Positions 47,966 through 56,283 of a DNA stretch of 64,000 nt are shown piece by piece. Source of the DNA: Oscillospiraceae bacterium NTUH-002-81 (lineage in GTDB: Bacteria; Bacillota; Clostridia; Lachnospirales; Lachnospiraceae); the NCBI GenBank assembly GCA_032620915.1, contig CP136052.1, positions 3,480,001-3,544,000 of the forward strand, in the 5' to 3' direction. Below the pieces are notes generated by a model that was given only the letters and a program-made list of their open reading frames with translations, was not told where the DNA came from and searched no databases. The stretch's first letter is position 1; every line of letters starts with the position of its first letter. The position numbers were made by a program, and so were the translations under genes.

Positions 47966-49886
47966 TTACATTATCTTCTGAAACATATGCCGGATCTTGT
48001 CTAAACGGCTGTTCGGGCGGCGTGGCTGAAACACAGGCTCGCCGGAAGTTTCCTGATACCCTTTTAATTCTGTAATGCAGACACTTCTTCCATTTGTATA
48101 AAAATTCAAATCATTTCTATATTCACCAATACAACGGGCAGGGATTTCCCCCTTAAAAATAACTTCATCTTTTTCAAGTCTGGTTGATTCAATGATTGCG
48201 CAATACTTTGGTGCGTCATTATAAGCCCGTGAAAGATATTCCTGCGGTGCAAAAAGGGTAAAGGAAAGGTATGGTTCCAACAGTTGTGTTCCTGCTTTTT
48301 TCAATGCCTGCTCCAACACGACAGGCGCAAGAAAACGAAAATCAGCGGGGGTGCTGACCGGGCTGTAATAAACTCCATAATCAAAACAAATTTGGCAGTC
48401 TGTCACTCCCCAGCCATATAAGCCCTGCTCCATTCCATAACGCACACCCTCCATGACGGCATTTTGAAAACTTTGGTTTAAATAGCCGAGAGATACCTCG
48501 CTTTTATATTGTGTTCCGCTTCCAACAGGAAGCGGTGTTACAGTCAAACCAATAGATGCCCAAAACGGATTCGGCGGCACTTCAATATGAATCGTGTAGC
48601 TCGCTTTTTTTTGCGGTCTTTCCAGATAAATAACCGAAGGCTCTTTCATAGCCACGCCCACATGATATTTTTTCTTCTAATAGCGAACAAATAACTTCTA
48701 ACTGTACTTTTCCCAAAAAAGATAATATAATCTCATGTGTAACAGTATCAATGTCAAAATGCAAAAGAGGGTCTGTATCAGCAATCTCTGTGAGGGCATT
48801 TAACAGGGCTTCCCTTTGCTCCGGCTTTTGCGGCTCTACCGTTGTCCGAAGTAATGGCATGGGATTATCAATCCGTGTTTTGTGAGGCAGGAGTTTTTCA
48901 TTTCCCAGAATCTCGTTCAGTTTCAAAGTATCATCAGCTAAAATAACAATTTCTCCCGGACAGGCATGGTCAACCGGGACGATTTCACCATTTGACGGAA
49001 TACACATTTCTGTAATCTTTATTTTTTCCTTTTTTGACAGCAGCAGGGTATCCCGTAAATGGAGCGTCCCATGATACAGGCGTAAATAAGAAAGCCGTTT
49101 TTTCCGCTCTGTATACTCAACCTTAAAAACATATCCACATAATTCAGACTGAATATCGTCTGTTTCTGTAATGAAAGTTTCTGTAATCGCTTCAATCAGT
49201 TTTTCTGTTCCTAAATTGTCTTTTGCACTCCCATGATAAACAGGAAACAAAGAGCAGCATCTGGTTCTTTTGCACTTTTCATATTGTAATTCCTGTATAT
49301 CCAAAGAATCCTCTGCAACATATCGTTCTAATAGTTCATCGCTTCCGGAAATAATCATATCCCATTTGTCCAAATCAGAAATATCGGTCATGGTTATCTT
49401 TGGCGACAGGGAAACCTCCTGCATGACAATCATATCACTGGTAAGTTTATCTTTAATGCTTTGGTAAACACGCCGCAGGTCGATCCCATTTTGGTCTATC
49501 TTATTTATAAAGATAATTGTCGGAATGTCCATTTTCTGAAGCGCATGGAATAATATACGGGTTTGTGCCTGTACGCCGTCTTTTGCCGAAATGACTAAAA
49601 CAGCTCCGTCAAGGACAGATAAAGAGCGGTATGCTTCGGTTAAAAAATCCATATGACCGGGAGTGTCCACGATATTGATTTTATAATCATTCCAGCAAAA
49701 AGAAGTAACCGCTGTCTGAATGGTAATTCCGCGCTGCCGTTCCAAAATCATAGTGTCTGTTCTTGTAGTTCCTTTATCCACGTTTCCTTGTTCCGCAATC
49801 GCTCCACTGGTGTACAGCAGGCTTTCCGTCAATGTTGTTTTTCCTGCGTCTACATGGGCGAGAATTCCAATATTGATTATTTTCAT
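47966..49886 (-). CDS. tet: Ribosomal-protection tetracycline resistance protein, frameshifted
   Basis: An EF-G-like GTPase that removes tetracycline from ribosomes. G1 [17 protein letters not shown]2-adjacent [19 protein letters not shown]3 VDTPGHMDF and G4 NKID are visible, and the tail has the conserved [15 protein letters not shown] and [16 protein letters not shown]. The T6 run at 48668-48673 holds one extra base; corrected length is 639, exact for the Tet(M)/(O)/(W) group. It differs from all of Tet(M), (O), (W) and (32) as I recall them; Tet(44) or a mosaic is possible. GGAGGACAATC precedes the start. Confidence 0.92.
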
Positions 49887-49924
49887 GTGATTGTCCTCCT
49901 TTTACAGCCCCAAAAGGGCATAAA

Positions 49925-49961
49925 AATCCCCAGCAGTAAAATACTTTTACCACTGGGGATT
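49925..49961 (-). terminator. Attenuator hairpin of the tet gene
   Basis: AATCCCCAG and CTGGGGATT arms flank a loop containing a second short pairing, followed on the minus strand by TTTTT. This is the leader terminator known from tet(M)/tet(O)-type genes. Confidence 0.8.
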
Positions 49962-49991
49962 ATAATTTGCGGACATACACATATACAGCAT
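49947..49991 (-). CDS. tet leader peptide
   Basis: A 14-residue ORF, MLYMCMSANYNPQW, overlapping the attenuator. It closely matches the leader form of tet(O)-like genes. Ribosome position on it sets whether the terminator forms. The bases from 49,992 to 50,248 hold the promoter region and no other gene I can see. Confidence 0.7.
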   Translation of the reverse strand: MLYMCMSANYNPQW

Positions 49992-50248
49992 ACACCTGTT
50001 TGTGATTGCTGTTTTTCGGATATGTCAAAATTGATAAGGCAAAAGTATTTTTAAATTGGGTACAAAAAACCAAGCCCCCACAAAAGGGACTATCATAATC
50101 CTTTGTTCCCACTATTTGATTATAGTTTTATTTAAGAATACCTTGCCGCATATTTTTTACTCCTTTTTTGGAATGATGCTATTATATCACATTAGTTTTA
50201 GGAAAGAAAGTACCTAAAAGAAATTTTTCTTCCCCTTATATGTAACAA

Positions 50249-50491
50249 TCATACCGACTTTCTGGCGTTCAGAATGGTTTCTGCTGTCTGCTGTGGTGTT
50301 TGGTTGGAATTGTCCAGCCAAAAGCCGATCCGTGGTGTTGTCTGCATAAATGTATCGTATAAGGTTTCAACCGTAAAGCCGGAATAGCCTGTTTTCTCCC
50401 TGTATCGTTCCCTTCCTTTTATTGTTTCCACATCTGGACAAAGAACGACAACCTCAACAGGGTATTTATGCGGCACAAAAAATATGTACAT
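50249..50491 (-). pseudogene. C-terminal fragment of a kinase-like protein
   Basis: The 80 residues (VEVVVLCPDVETIKGRERYREKTGYSGFTVETLYDTF...RIGFWLDNSNQTPQQTAETIL) look like the C-terminal half of a P-loop nucleoside or antibiotic kinase. No Walker A is present. The N-terminal part is missing, probably lost when the cargo was assembled. Confidence 0.5.
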
Positions 50492-50607
50492 GTAACTAAT
50501 TCAACACATTTATAATTTGAATAGGGACATTATAGCATTTACTAAATACAAATTCAATGTATACGGAAATAAAGATATAAGGAGTGGGAAGGATTCCGCC
50601 GTAGTCG

Positions 50608-50649
50608 GCATTGTAGGAAAATCCAAAAGTTTAGATTTTCCCACAATGC
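50608..50649. repeat. 16-pair hairpin near the end of element B
   Basis: GCATTGTAGGAAAATC (50608-50623) pairs with GATTTTCCCACAATGC (50634-50649), one mismatch. It lies about 90 bases from the estimated junction with ICE-B and may be part of the terminal recombination region or a terminator. Confidence 0.5.
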
Positions 50650-50721
50650 TTATCTTTTGGTCTTTGGTTCGGAATAGTGTAGTGCTGGCGGTCTATCTCT
50701 TGTTTTCGGTTGCTTGCTTCC

Positions 50722-50862
50722 TTACCGTACATGAGCATTGGAGCCCGGGTTATCCGAGCCGTAGCCCTCCAGCAGATTAACCACGCCCCACACGCCAAGG
50801 CCAGCACCGAGAGCAATAACGAGGGTCTGTAAAGTGTCGATTGCAGATGAGAAAAATGCCAT
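50722..50862 (-). pseudogene. Maff2 family protein, truncated
   Basis: MAFFSSAIDTLQTLVIALGA followed by GLGVWGVVNLLEGYGSDNPG is a clear Maff2 start; the family continues for more residues, but here SNAHVR and a stop follow. Homology is lost near 50,740. GGAGGTTTAT precedes the start. Maff2 is a small membrane protein encoded between VirD4 and VirB6 genes in ICEs. Confidence 0.82.
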
Positions 50863-50931
50863 ATAAACCTCCATTTCTCCGGGATTTTCCCGGTAACAAA
50901 AAAGCCGCCCTTGCAGGCGGCAGGTTACAAA

Positions 50932-50954
50932 CTTCGGGACACTTTGTCTCGAAG
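50932..50954. repeat. ICE-B palindromic repeat, copy 1
   Basis: CTTCGGGACA, CTT, TGTCTCGAAG: ten-base arms with one mismatch. It lies just past the stop of virD4. One of four copies in 4.7 kb, all in ICE-B; possible ParB-binding site. Confidence 0.75.
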
Positions 50955-50957
50955 CGT

Positions 50958-52793
50958 TTATGCAAAGGCGTCTGGATCGTCGATGTCATCATAGTTGAGG
51001 ATGTCCTCGTCCTCTTCCGTGAGTGCATCGTCCGGCACAGCCACCTCATACATCGTACACACCTCGTTCAGACCAGGCCGCCTGCGGCGGTTAATGAGCC
51101 TGTCGAGGTCAAAAGCGTTTTTCTGTTTATCGGCCTCCGCTGTATAACGGTAGTTCGGATGCCGTTTCAGATCATACTTGGGAGAGAAGAACGGGGGCAG
51201 GCCCCGAAGCTGCAAAATACATTTGTCTCCCGGCATGGTTGCAAGTTCGGCTGGGGTCATCAGTTCCCGGCCCAGCCGCTGGGTATTTTGACTGTAGCTT
51301 TCCGACTGGCCACGGGAGCGGCTGTCGGTCTGCATACTGATTGTGGCTTTTCCCAACCAGTTCTCGGATATTTCCTTGATGGTGCTGGCTTCGCGGCCAC
51401 CGAGGAACACCACGCTGTCCATGTTGCCGAGGATTGTCTCGGCGTGTTTATCGTAAATGGCCTTGCACTGTGCCAACTGCTGATACAGCAGGCAAAGACT
51501 CACCTCGCGGGAGCGGATAACCGCGACCAGCTTTTCGAGCTGGGGCACCTGTCCCGTGTTGGCTGCCTCGTCCCACAGCACTCGTACATGGTGCGGCAGG
51601 CGGCCACCGTGAACATTGTCCGCCCGTTCACACAGGAGGTTGAACATCTGCGAAAAAGCAAGCGCCACTAAAAAGTTGTAGGTCTGCGTGGTATCGGAAA
51701 TGATGAAGAATACCGCTGTTTTCCGATCTCCGATGCGGTCAAGCTCCAATTCGTCATAGGCCATGACTTCACGAAGCTGCGGGATGTCAAAGGGAGCCAG
51801 TCGCGCACCGCAGGAAATCAAAATGCTTTTTGCCGTCTTGCCGCTGGCCAATTTGTACTTTTTATACTGTTTGACCGCGAAGCAATCCGGCTTGCGCTTT
51901 TCGAGCCCGGCAAACATATAGTCCACCGCGTTCATAAAATCCTCGTCATCCTCCTTGACCTCCATGCCGGAAATCATATCCACAAGGGTATTCATGTTCC
52001 GATCCTCGGCAGGCCCCTCGAAAATGATGTAGGCAATCAGGGCGCAGTACAAAAGCGTTTCCGATTTTGTCCAGAATGGATCGCCTTCCTTGCCTTCGCC
52101 CTTGGTGTTGGAAATCAGGGCATCCACGAATTTCAGAATATCGGCCTCGTTGCGGATATACGCCAGCGGGTTATATTGCATGGATTTTGAAAAATCTATG
52201 CTGTTGAACACCTTGATTTTGTACCCGCGTTTTTGCAGAAAAGCCCCGACCTGTCCCAGCACACCGCCTTTCGGATCGACCACCACATAAGAGGAATGAG
52301 CCTGTAAAAGCTGGGGCGTAAGCCAGAAGCGGGTTTTGCCGGAGCCGGACGAGCCGATAATACAGCAATTCAGGTTTCTGGCATTTGCGGGGATTTTCGG
52401 GCGGGTGTTCATCGTGAGAAACTCCGTCCCGGTCAAAATCACGTTGTTTTCAAACTTCGGATCGACAAACGGTTTGATGTCTTTTTCCGTTCCCCACCGG
52501 GCGCTGCCGTATTCTGCATCCCGCCGGAACTTCTTAGCGTTCTTGCTTTTGAAATAGATCAGCAGCCGGAAACCAACGGCTCCTACAATACCGACAAGCC
52601 AATCCAGCGGGACTAAACCGGGCGCAAAGTCAGCAAAGGCCGGGCCAATCGTCTGGCCCAGCCCGATGAGCTTATGTGCAAAATCGTTCCCCGCCGCCAG
52701 CCGGTAGGCCGTTCCCAGCTTGAGGAACGCCCACAGGATGAACAGATAGGGAATGTTCGGAATGAGATATTTTCTGATCTTATCTGTCCTCAT
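50958..52793 (-). CDS. virD4: VirD4/TraG-type coupling protein
   Basis: The 611-residue protein (ATG 52793 after AAAGGAGG) has two N-terminal membrane helices (about 9-28 and 58-82), Walker A GSSGSGKT (about 150) and Walker B VLWDEAANTG (about 390). It links the relaxosome to the channel and powers DNA export. It overlaps pcfB by 14 bases. The acidic C-terminus may dock the relaxase. Confidence 0.94.
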   Translation of the reverse strand: MRTDKIRKYLIPNIPYLFILWAFLKLGTAYRLAAGNDFAHKLIGLGQTIGPAFADFAPGLVPLDWLVGIVGAVGFRLLIYFKSKNAKKFRRDAEYGSARWGTEKDIKPFVDPKFENNVILTGTEFLTMNTRPKIPANARNLNCCIIGSSGSGKTRFWLTPQLLQAHSSYVVVDPKGGVLGQVGAFLQKRGYKIKVFNSIDFSKSMQYNPLAYIRNEADILKFVDALISNTKGEGKEGDPFWTKSETLLYCALIAYIIFEGPAEDRNMNTLVDMISGMEVKEDDEDFMNAVDYMFAGLEKRKPDCFAVKQYKKYKLASGKTAKSILISCGARLAPFDIPQLREVMAYDELELDRIGDRKTAVFFIISDTTQTYNFLVALAFSQMFNLLCERADNVHGGRLPHHVRVLWDEAANTGQVPQLEKLVAVIRSREVSLCLLYQQLAQCKAIYDKHAETILGNMDSVVFLGGREASTIKEISENWLGKATISMQTDSRSRGQSESYSQNTQRLGRELMTPAELATMPGDKCILQLRGLPPFFSPKYDLKRHPNYRYTAEADKQKNAFDLDRLINRRRRPGLNEVCTMYEVAVPDDALTEEDEDILNYDDIDDPDAFA

Positions 52794-53259
52794 GGGCCAC
52801 CTCCTTTGCACGTTCTTTCTGCTTCGGCTTTTCTTTGGAAAGCTGATCTGCCGCCTGTTGCAGTTGTTCCCGGATGGGAACACGGTTCGATTTTGCTTTG
52901 CTTAACACCTTCCGGGAATACTCAGAAAAGCAGGCGGTCATTGCGTCTGCCTGTCCAGCCTTGAAAAACAGCAGGTATTTGTCCTGCCCGGTTTTATAGA
53001 ACGCATAGTCTACATTCCATTTCCGGGCCACGCGGTCAAAGGACTTGGCATCCCCGGATAGCTCAATGCTGTTGGTGGCTGTACCGTGGGCCATGAGCTT
53101 TCGCACACTTTGTTTTCCATGCGGTACTTGCCGCCCACGGTATGCCTTGCGGATCTTCCGGCCCACCATGCCCAGCACATACGCCAGTCCCCGCGCCGTC
53201 AGCTTGGTTGTTTTTACGGATATGGCTATCGTGCGCCGGGAAATATCTTCATCAATCAG
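52780..53259 (-). CDS. pcfB: PcfB family protein with CTG start
   Basis: The frame from CTG 53259 gives 159 residues beginning (M)IDEDISRRTIAISVKTTKL, the expected PcfB N-terminus, and RKLMAHGTATNSIELSGDAKSFDRVARKWNVDYA further on. AAGGAGG lies eight bases before CTG; there is an in-frame stop just upstream and no ATG, GTG or TTG until codon 28. PcfB works with the coupling protein at the relaxosome. Confidence 0.85.
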   Translation of the reverse strand: MIDEDISRRTIAISVKTTKLTARGLAYVLGMVGRKIRKAYRGRQVPHGKQSVRKLMAHGTATNSIELSGDAKSFDRVARKWNVDYAFYKTGQDKYLLFFKAGQADAMTACFSEYSRKVLSKAKSNRVPIREQLQQAADQLSKEKPKQKERAKEVAHEDR

Positions 53260-53273
53260 TTACACCGCCTCCT

Positions 53274-53297
53274 TCCTTGGGACAATTTGTCTCGAAG
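53274..53297. repeat. ICE-B palindromic repeat, copy 2
   Basis: CTTGGGACA, ATT, TGTCTCGAAG. It lies between pcfB and ardA, 15 bases upstream of the pcfB start. Confidence 0.7.
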
Positions 53298-53302
53298 TGC
53301 CA

Positions 53303-54016
53303 TCACCGATCCCCACGGTCTTTTTTCTGCATTTGACGGTAGCCCTCCAAAGAAGAACCGTCTATGATTTCCTGATAAGCGGCCATTTGCTCCCGGATAG
53401 AGAGCTTCGGGAAAGAGAACACCTTATGCTCCTTGGGAATATCCTGCAAGCCGTGATACACTTCCACGAAATGATCGCTTTCTTTGACAACATAGCCGCC
53501 CGGGGCAAAATGGCCGTTTTCGTGGATGCAGGCATCCCGGCCATACGCCTCATAATCGAAATACGGTTTTACCTGATCCGGCACATCCAACATTTCCAGA
53601 TCGTCCACATAAATACGCCCCAGCGTTTCCTCATCGGATACGCCGGGGTAAAAGCCGTAACAGTCCAGATTTTGTGTCAGATTGATGATGTCCCGCACCG
53701 AGGAACAGTGATCGCCGCTGTCGAGGACGGCCTCCAGTGTTTCCAGCTCCGATGAGGTAAGCTCGGAAAGCAGGCAGGCCAGATGATTAAGCTCGTCCAG
53801 ATTTTCATACTCGCTCAAATGGTCATAGAGCCCCAGCACATCCCCATCGAAAGAGGTAATAAAAATTTCCTGATAGCGGACGCCATCCACGTCGATCCGT
53901 TTCAAGAGAGCCTCCACCTCCTGGGCGGTTGTGGGAAATTTCAGTGTTTCACCCAGAAGCTGGCCCTCGCTGTACTTCCCGGCGTTGGTAACGTAGGCTT
54001 CAAACAGGGTCGCCAT
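53303..54016 (-). CDS. ardA: ArdA antirestriction protein
   Basis: The 237-residue acidic protein has the ArdA layout, including YVTNAGKYSEGQLLGE at the start, NLTQNLDCYGFYPGVSDEETLG in the middle and the FDYEAYGRDACIHENGHFAPGGYV motif. ArdA mimics DNA and blocks type I restriction enzymes during entry. Its ATG overlaps the stop of the DUF4406-like gene. Confidence 0.93.
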   Translation of the reverse strand: MATLFEAYVTNAGKYSEGQLLGETLKFPTTAQEVEALLKRIDVDGVRYQEIFITSFDGDVLGLYDHLSEYENLDELNHLACLLSELTSSELETLEAVLDSGDHCSSVRDIINLTQNLDCYGFYPGVSDEETLGRIYVDDLEMLDVPDQVKPYFDYEAYGRDACIHENGHFAPGGYVVKESDHFVEVYHGLQDIPKEHKVFSFPKLSIREQMAAYQEIIDGSSLEGYRQMQKKDRGDR

Positions 54017-54357
54017 CAGCGGCGGCCCTGTCCCTTGACGGTCAGGATGCCCTCAAGGGTTGTTGCCGTAATTCCCAGCCGCTGGGCCACGGCAATATCA
54101 TTTTTCATGGCTTCGGTCATACTGTGCCCGCAGACAACCAGCACATGAGAACGGCGGAGCAGGTCACGGCTCATGTCGATGCCGCTTTTATGCTCCTCGG
54201 GAACAGCATCATTGAGAAACAGGGGCAAGTACAGGGGCGGGCAAATAGGAGAAAAGCCTGCCTCATACACGGTGCGGCAATACTGCGCCGCCAGTTCTGC
54301 GTTTTCGCTATCGCCGCCGAGCCATGCAGCGGTGATATAAGCAAGGGGTCGTTTCAT
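54016..54357 (-). CDS. DUF4406/deoxyribosyltransferase-like protein
   Basis: The 113-residue protein has a Rossmann-like layout (LAYITAAWLGGDSENAELAAQYCRTVYEAGFSPICPPLYLPL, SHVLVVCGHSMTEAMKNDIAVAQ). It resembles DUF4406 and related nucleoside 2-deoxyribosyltransferase-like proteins. Role in the ICE is unknown. Confidence 0.7.
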   Translation of the reverse strand: MKRPLAYITAAWLGGDSENAELAAQYCRTVYEAGFSPICPPLYLPLFLNDAVPEEHKSGIDMSRDLLRRSHVLVVCGHSMTEAMKNDIAVAQRLGITATTLEGILTVKGQGRR

Positions 54358-54406
54358 CGTTCATACCTCCGATATTTTAATAAGAAAGTTCAACCCAAAC
54401 CCCACG

Positions 54407-54596
54407 CCCTTTCCCAGTCTTGGGAAAGGGGGCGGCTCTGGAGGATATACCCCCGCCGCTTGCCGGGGAAATAGCACAGCCGGGGCAGACCGTCAAGGGC
54501 GAGCCGCCGAAAACGGCGGTGCGCTGCACCCTTGACGGCCCACTCCCGGCTGTACTAAAAAGCAGGCGGCGACGGGGGATATATACCACCAGAGCC
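54407..54596. other. Nested palindrome, five tiers, with an added hairpin
   Basis: A perfect hairpin CCCTTTCCCA/TGGGAAAGGG (54407-54430) is followed by a 163-base nested inverted repeat: GGCTCTGG/CCAGAGCC (54434-54441, 54589-54596), ATATACCCCCGCCGC paired imperfectly with GCGGCGACGGGGGATAT, ACAGCCGGG/CCCGGCTGT (54476-54484, 54545-54553), CCGTCAAGGG/CCCTTGACGG (54490-54499, 54529-54538) and CCGCCG/CGGCGG around AAAA (54504-54519). It lies between parB and the DUF4406-like gene. Confidence 0.8.
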
Positions 54597-54613
54597 TCTG
54601 CGCGAGGGCGGGG

Positions 54614-54637
54614 CCCTCGGGACAAAGTGTCTCGAAG
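54614..54637. repeat. ICE-B palindromic repeat, copy 3
   Basis: CCTCGGGACA, AAG, TGTCTCGAAG. It is 4 bases from the parB stop and 18 bases from the nested palindrome. Confidence 0.7.
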
Positions 54638-54640
54638 TTG

Positions 54641-56086
54641 TTACTTGTCAAGTTCCTGCTTTTTCGGGGCTTTTGCCAGCTCCGGCGGCTGTTTTTCTTT
54701 CCAGTCATCCAGCAGGGACATAATCTGTTCTTTCATTTTGGCGGGAGTGACCTCCTTGCCAAAATACTTTTCCAGTTCCGCAGTAGAAATAATCACGCCT
54801 CGATCCTCCTTTTTCTGTTCTGATAAGATGCCGTCAATGACATCGCCGTTAAGTTTGCCTTCCTTATCCAGCTCCCGGAGCCGTTTAGCTTGGGCCAGCG
54901 AGGGCGAAGCCTGCTCCCCGTCAATGGAAACAGCAATAAGCCTCTGATTTTTCGGTTTGATGTAGGACAGTTCCACGGCAGGCATGAAGCCCATCTTTTT
55001 ATCGTCTACCTTATCCAGAAGCTCCGGCACAAGGGAGTTGAGCCGCAAGTAGCGCATGACCTTTTTATAGTTCATTTCATGCGCCTCGCCCACAATCTCA
55101 ACCGAGCGTTTCCCGACATCGCCTTCCGCAACGCCTTTCAGCCGCCCGCCCTGATGCTTGATGTCCTCAACCTCGAGTTCCAGCAGCGCGGCCAATTCGC
55201 TGGGGAGCATCCCGTCACGCTGCTTGTTGCTGTCCTTCATGGCCTGTACCGCTTCGTGGTCGGTCATTTCACGGACTATAAAGGGCATTTCCTCCAGCCC
55301 CGCCAGTTCACTGCCGTGGGTACGGCGATGGCCCGCTACAATTTCATAGCCGTTTCCATCTTTCTCCGGGCGGGCAAGACCGGGAACCATTACACCGTTT
55401 ACGCGGATAGAAGCAACGATTTCCTGCATCTTCGCATCGTCCCGTACCTTAAAGGGGTGCGGACGGAATGTGTGAAACGGATGAACCTCGGAAAGTTTCA
55501 GATAAACCAGCTTGCCTTCCTCAACCGGGCGGGGCGGTGTAGTCGGCTCGGGAGTCGTCTGTTCCACAGCAGCTTCCTTCGGTGCCGTATCCTGTGTGGG
55601 CTTTACGGGCTCCTTGGCATCCGGGGCCTTTCCGTCACTTCGGGACACTTTGTCTCGTTTGGACGGCTTGGGCTTGTCAGGGGCCGCCTTATCCGCCTTG
55701 GGTGGGCGGCCCTTGCGGGCCCCAGCCGATTTCTCCGCTTTCTGATTTTCAGTCGCGGCCTTTTCTACTTTCGGTGGACGACCACGGCGCGGCTTTTTCG
55801 GCTCCTCCGTATTGGCGGGCTGCGGTGTTTCTCCGGGGGCTGCTGCCTCCGGCGTTTCTGGAGTTTCCGCCTTTTCGACTTCGGCGCGGGCGTTCTGCCT
55901 CTTTTCCGCCATAAGCTCATTGATTTTGTCAAAGGACACAACCACATCGCCGGGCTCAGGTATGGTAGGCCCGGTATGTTCCTGCCGGGGCTCAGACGCT
56001 ACGGCCTGTTCAGGTGTGGTGATAGGCTCGGCGGCCTCCGGGGAAGTATTCTCCGCAGGGCCTGTGTTCAGTTTTTCATCGGCCAT
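54641..56086 (-). CDS. parB: ParB-type partition protein with AT-hook tail regions
   Basis: The 481-residue protein has a long disordered N-terminus with two AT-hook-like motifs (PRRGRPPK and ARKGRPPK), then the ParB nuclease-fold domain (about 195-300, VHPFHTFRPHPFKV...IVAGHRRTHGSELAG), an HTH region and a tail with KYFGKEVTPAKMKEQI. ParB maintains or organizes ICE DNA by binding parS-type sites. Repeat copy 4 lies inside its coding sequence. Confidence 0.92.
   Translation of the reverse strand: MADEKLNTGPAENTSPEAAEPITTPEQAVASEPRQEHTGPTIPEPGDVVVSFDKINELMAEKRQNARAEVEKAETPETPEAAAPGETPQPANTEEPKKPRRGRPPKVEKAATENQKAEKSAGARKGRPPKADKAAPDKPKPSKRDKVSRSDGKAPDAKEPVKPTQDTAPKEAAVEQTTPEPTTPPRPVEEGKLVYLKLSEVHPFHTFRPHPFKVRDDAKMQEIVASIRVNGVMVPGLARPEKDGNGYEIVAGHRRTHGSELAGLEEMPFIVREMTDHEAVQAMKDSNKQRDGMLPSELAALLELEVEDIKHQGGRLKGVAEGDVGKRSVEIVGEAHEMNYKKVMRYLRLNSLVPELLDKVDDKKMGFMPAVELSYIKPKNQRLIAVSIDGEQASPSLAQAKRLRELDKEGKLNGDVIDGILSEQKKEDRGVIISTAELEKYFGKEVTPAKMKEQIMSLLDDWKEKQPPELAKAPKKQELDK
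55638..55660. repeat. ICE-B palindromic repeat, copy 4
   Basis: CTTCGGGACA, CTT, TGTCTCG then TTT. It is inside parB (encoding the DKVSRSD part of the disordered region), where protein constraint is low. Confidence 0.7.
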
Positions 56087-56171
56087 TTACGATCCTCCTT
56101 TTCGTTAAAGTTGCACAAATTTGAACGCTAAAATTTTGTAGTTATTTTTGCGCCTCCTCTCCGTCTATCCA

Positions 56172-56214
56172 CGCAAAAAAGCCGCCCGTTTTTCATGCCG
56201 GACGGCTTTTTGCG
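56172..56214. terminator. Bidirectional terminator between DnaQ-like gene and parB
   Basis: ACGCAAAAAAGCCG pairs with CGGCTTTTTGCGT (one bulged A), with T-rich arms on both sides. It isolates parB from the low-GC gene. Confidence 0.75.
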
Positions 56215-56283
56215 TAATGTGATAGATCAAATATTATTTTTTCTGGTTTGTAGGCTCCGAAAAGCCTTGTATTTACAGTGTTC

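Noticed and set aside
48660..48690. tet gene as two separate genes or a true truncation
   Set aside because: Both parts align end to end with one 639-residue family protein when a single T is removed from a six-T run; two independent genes are not plausible.
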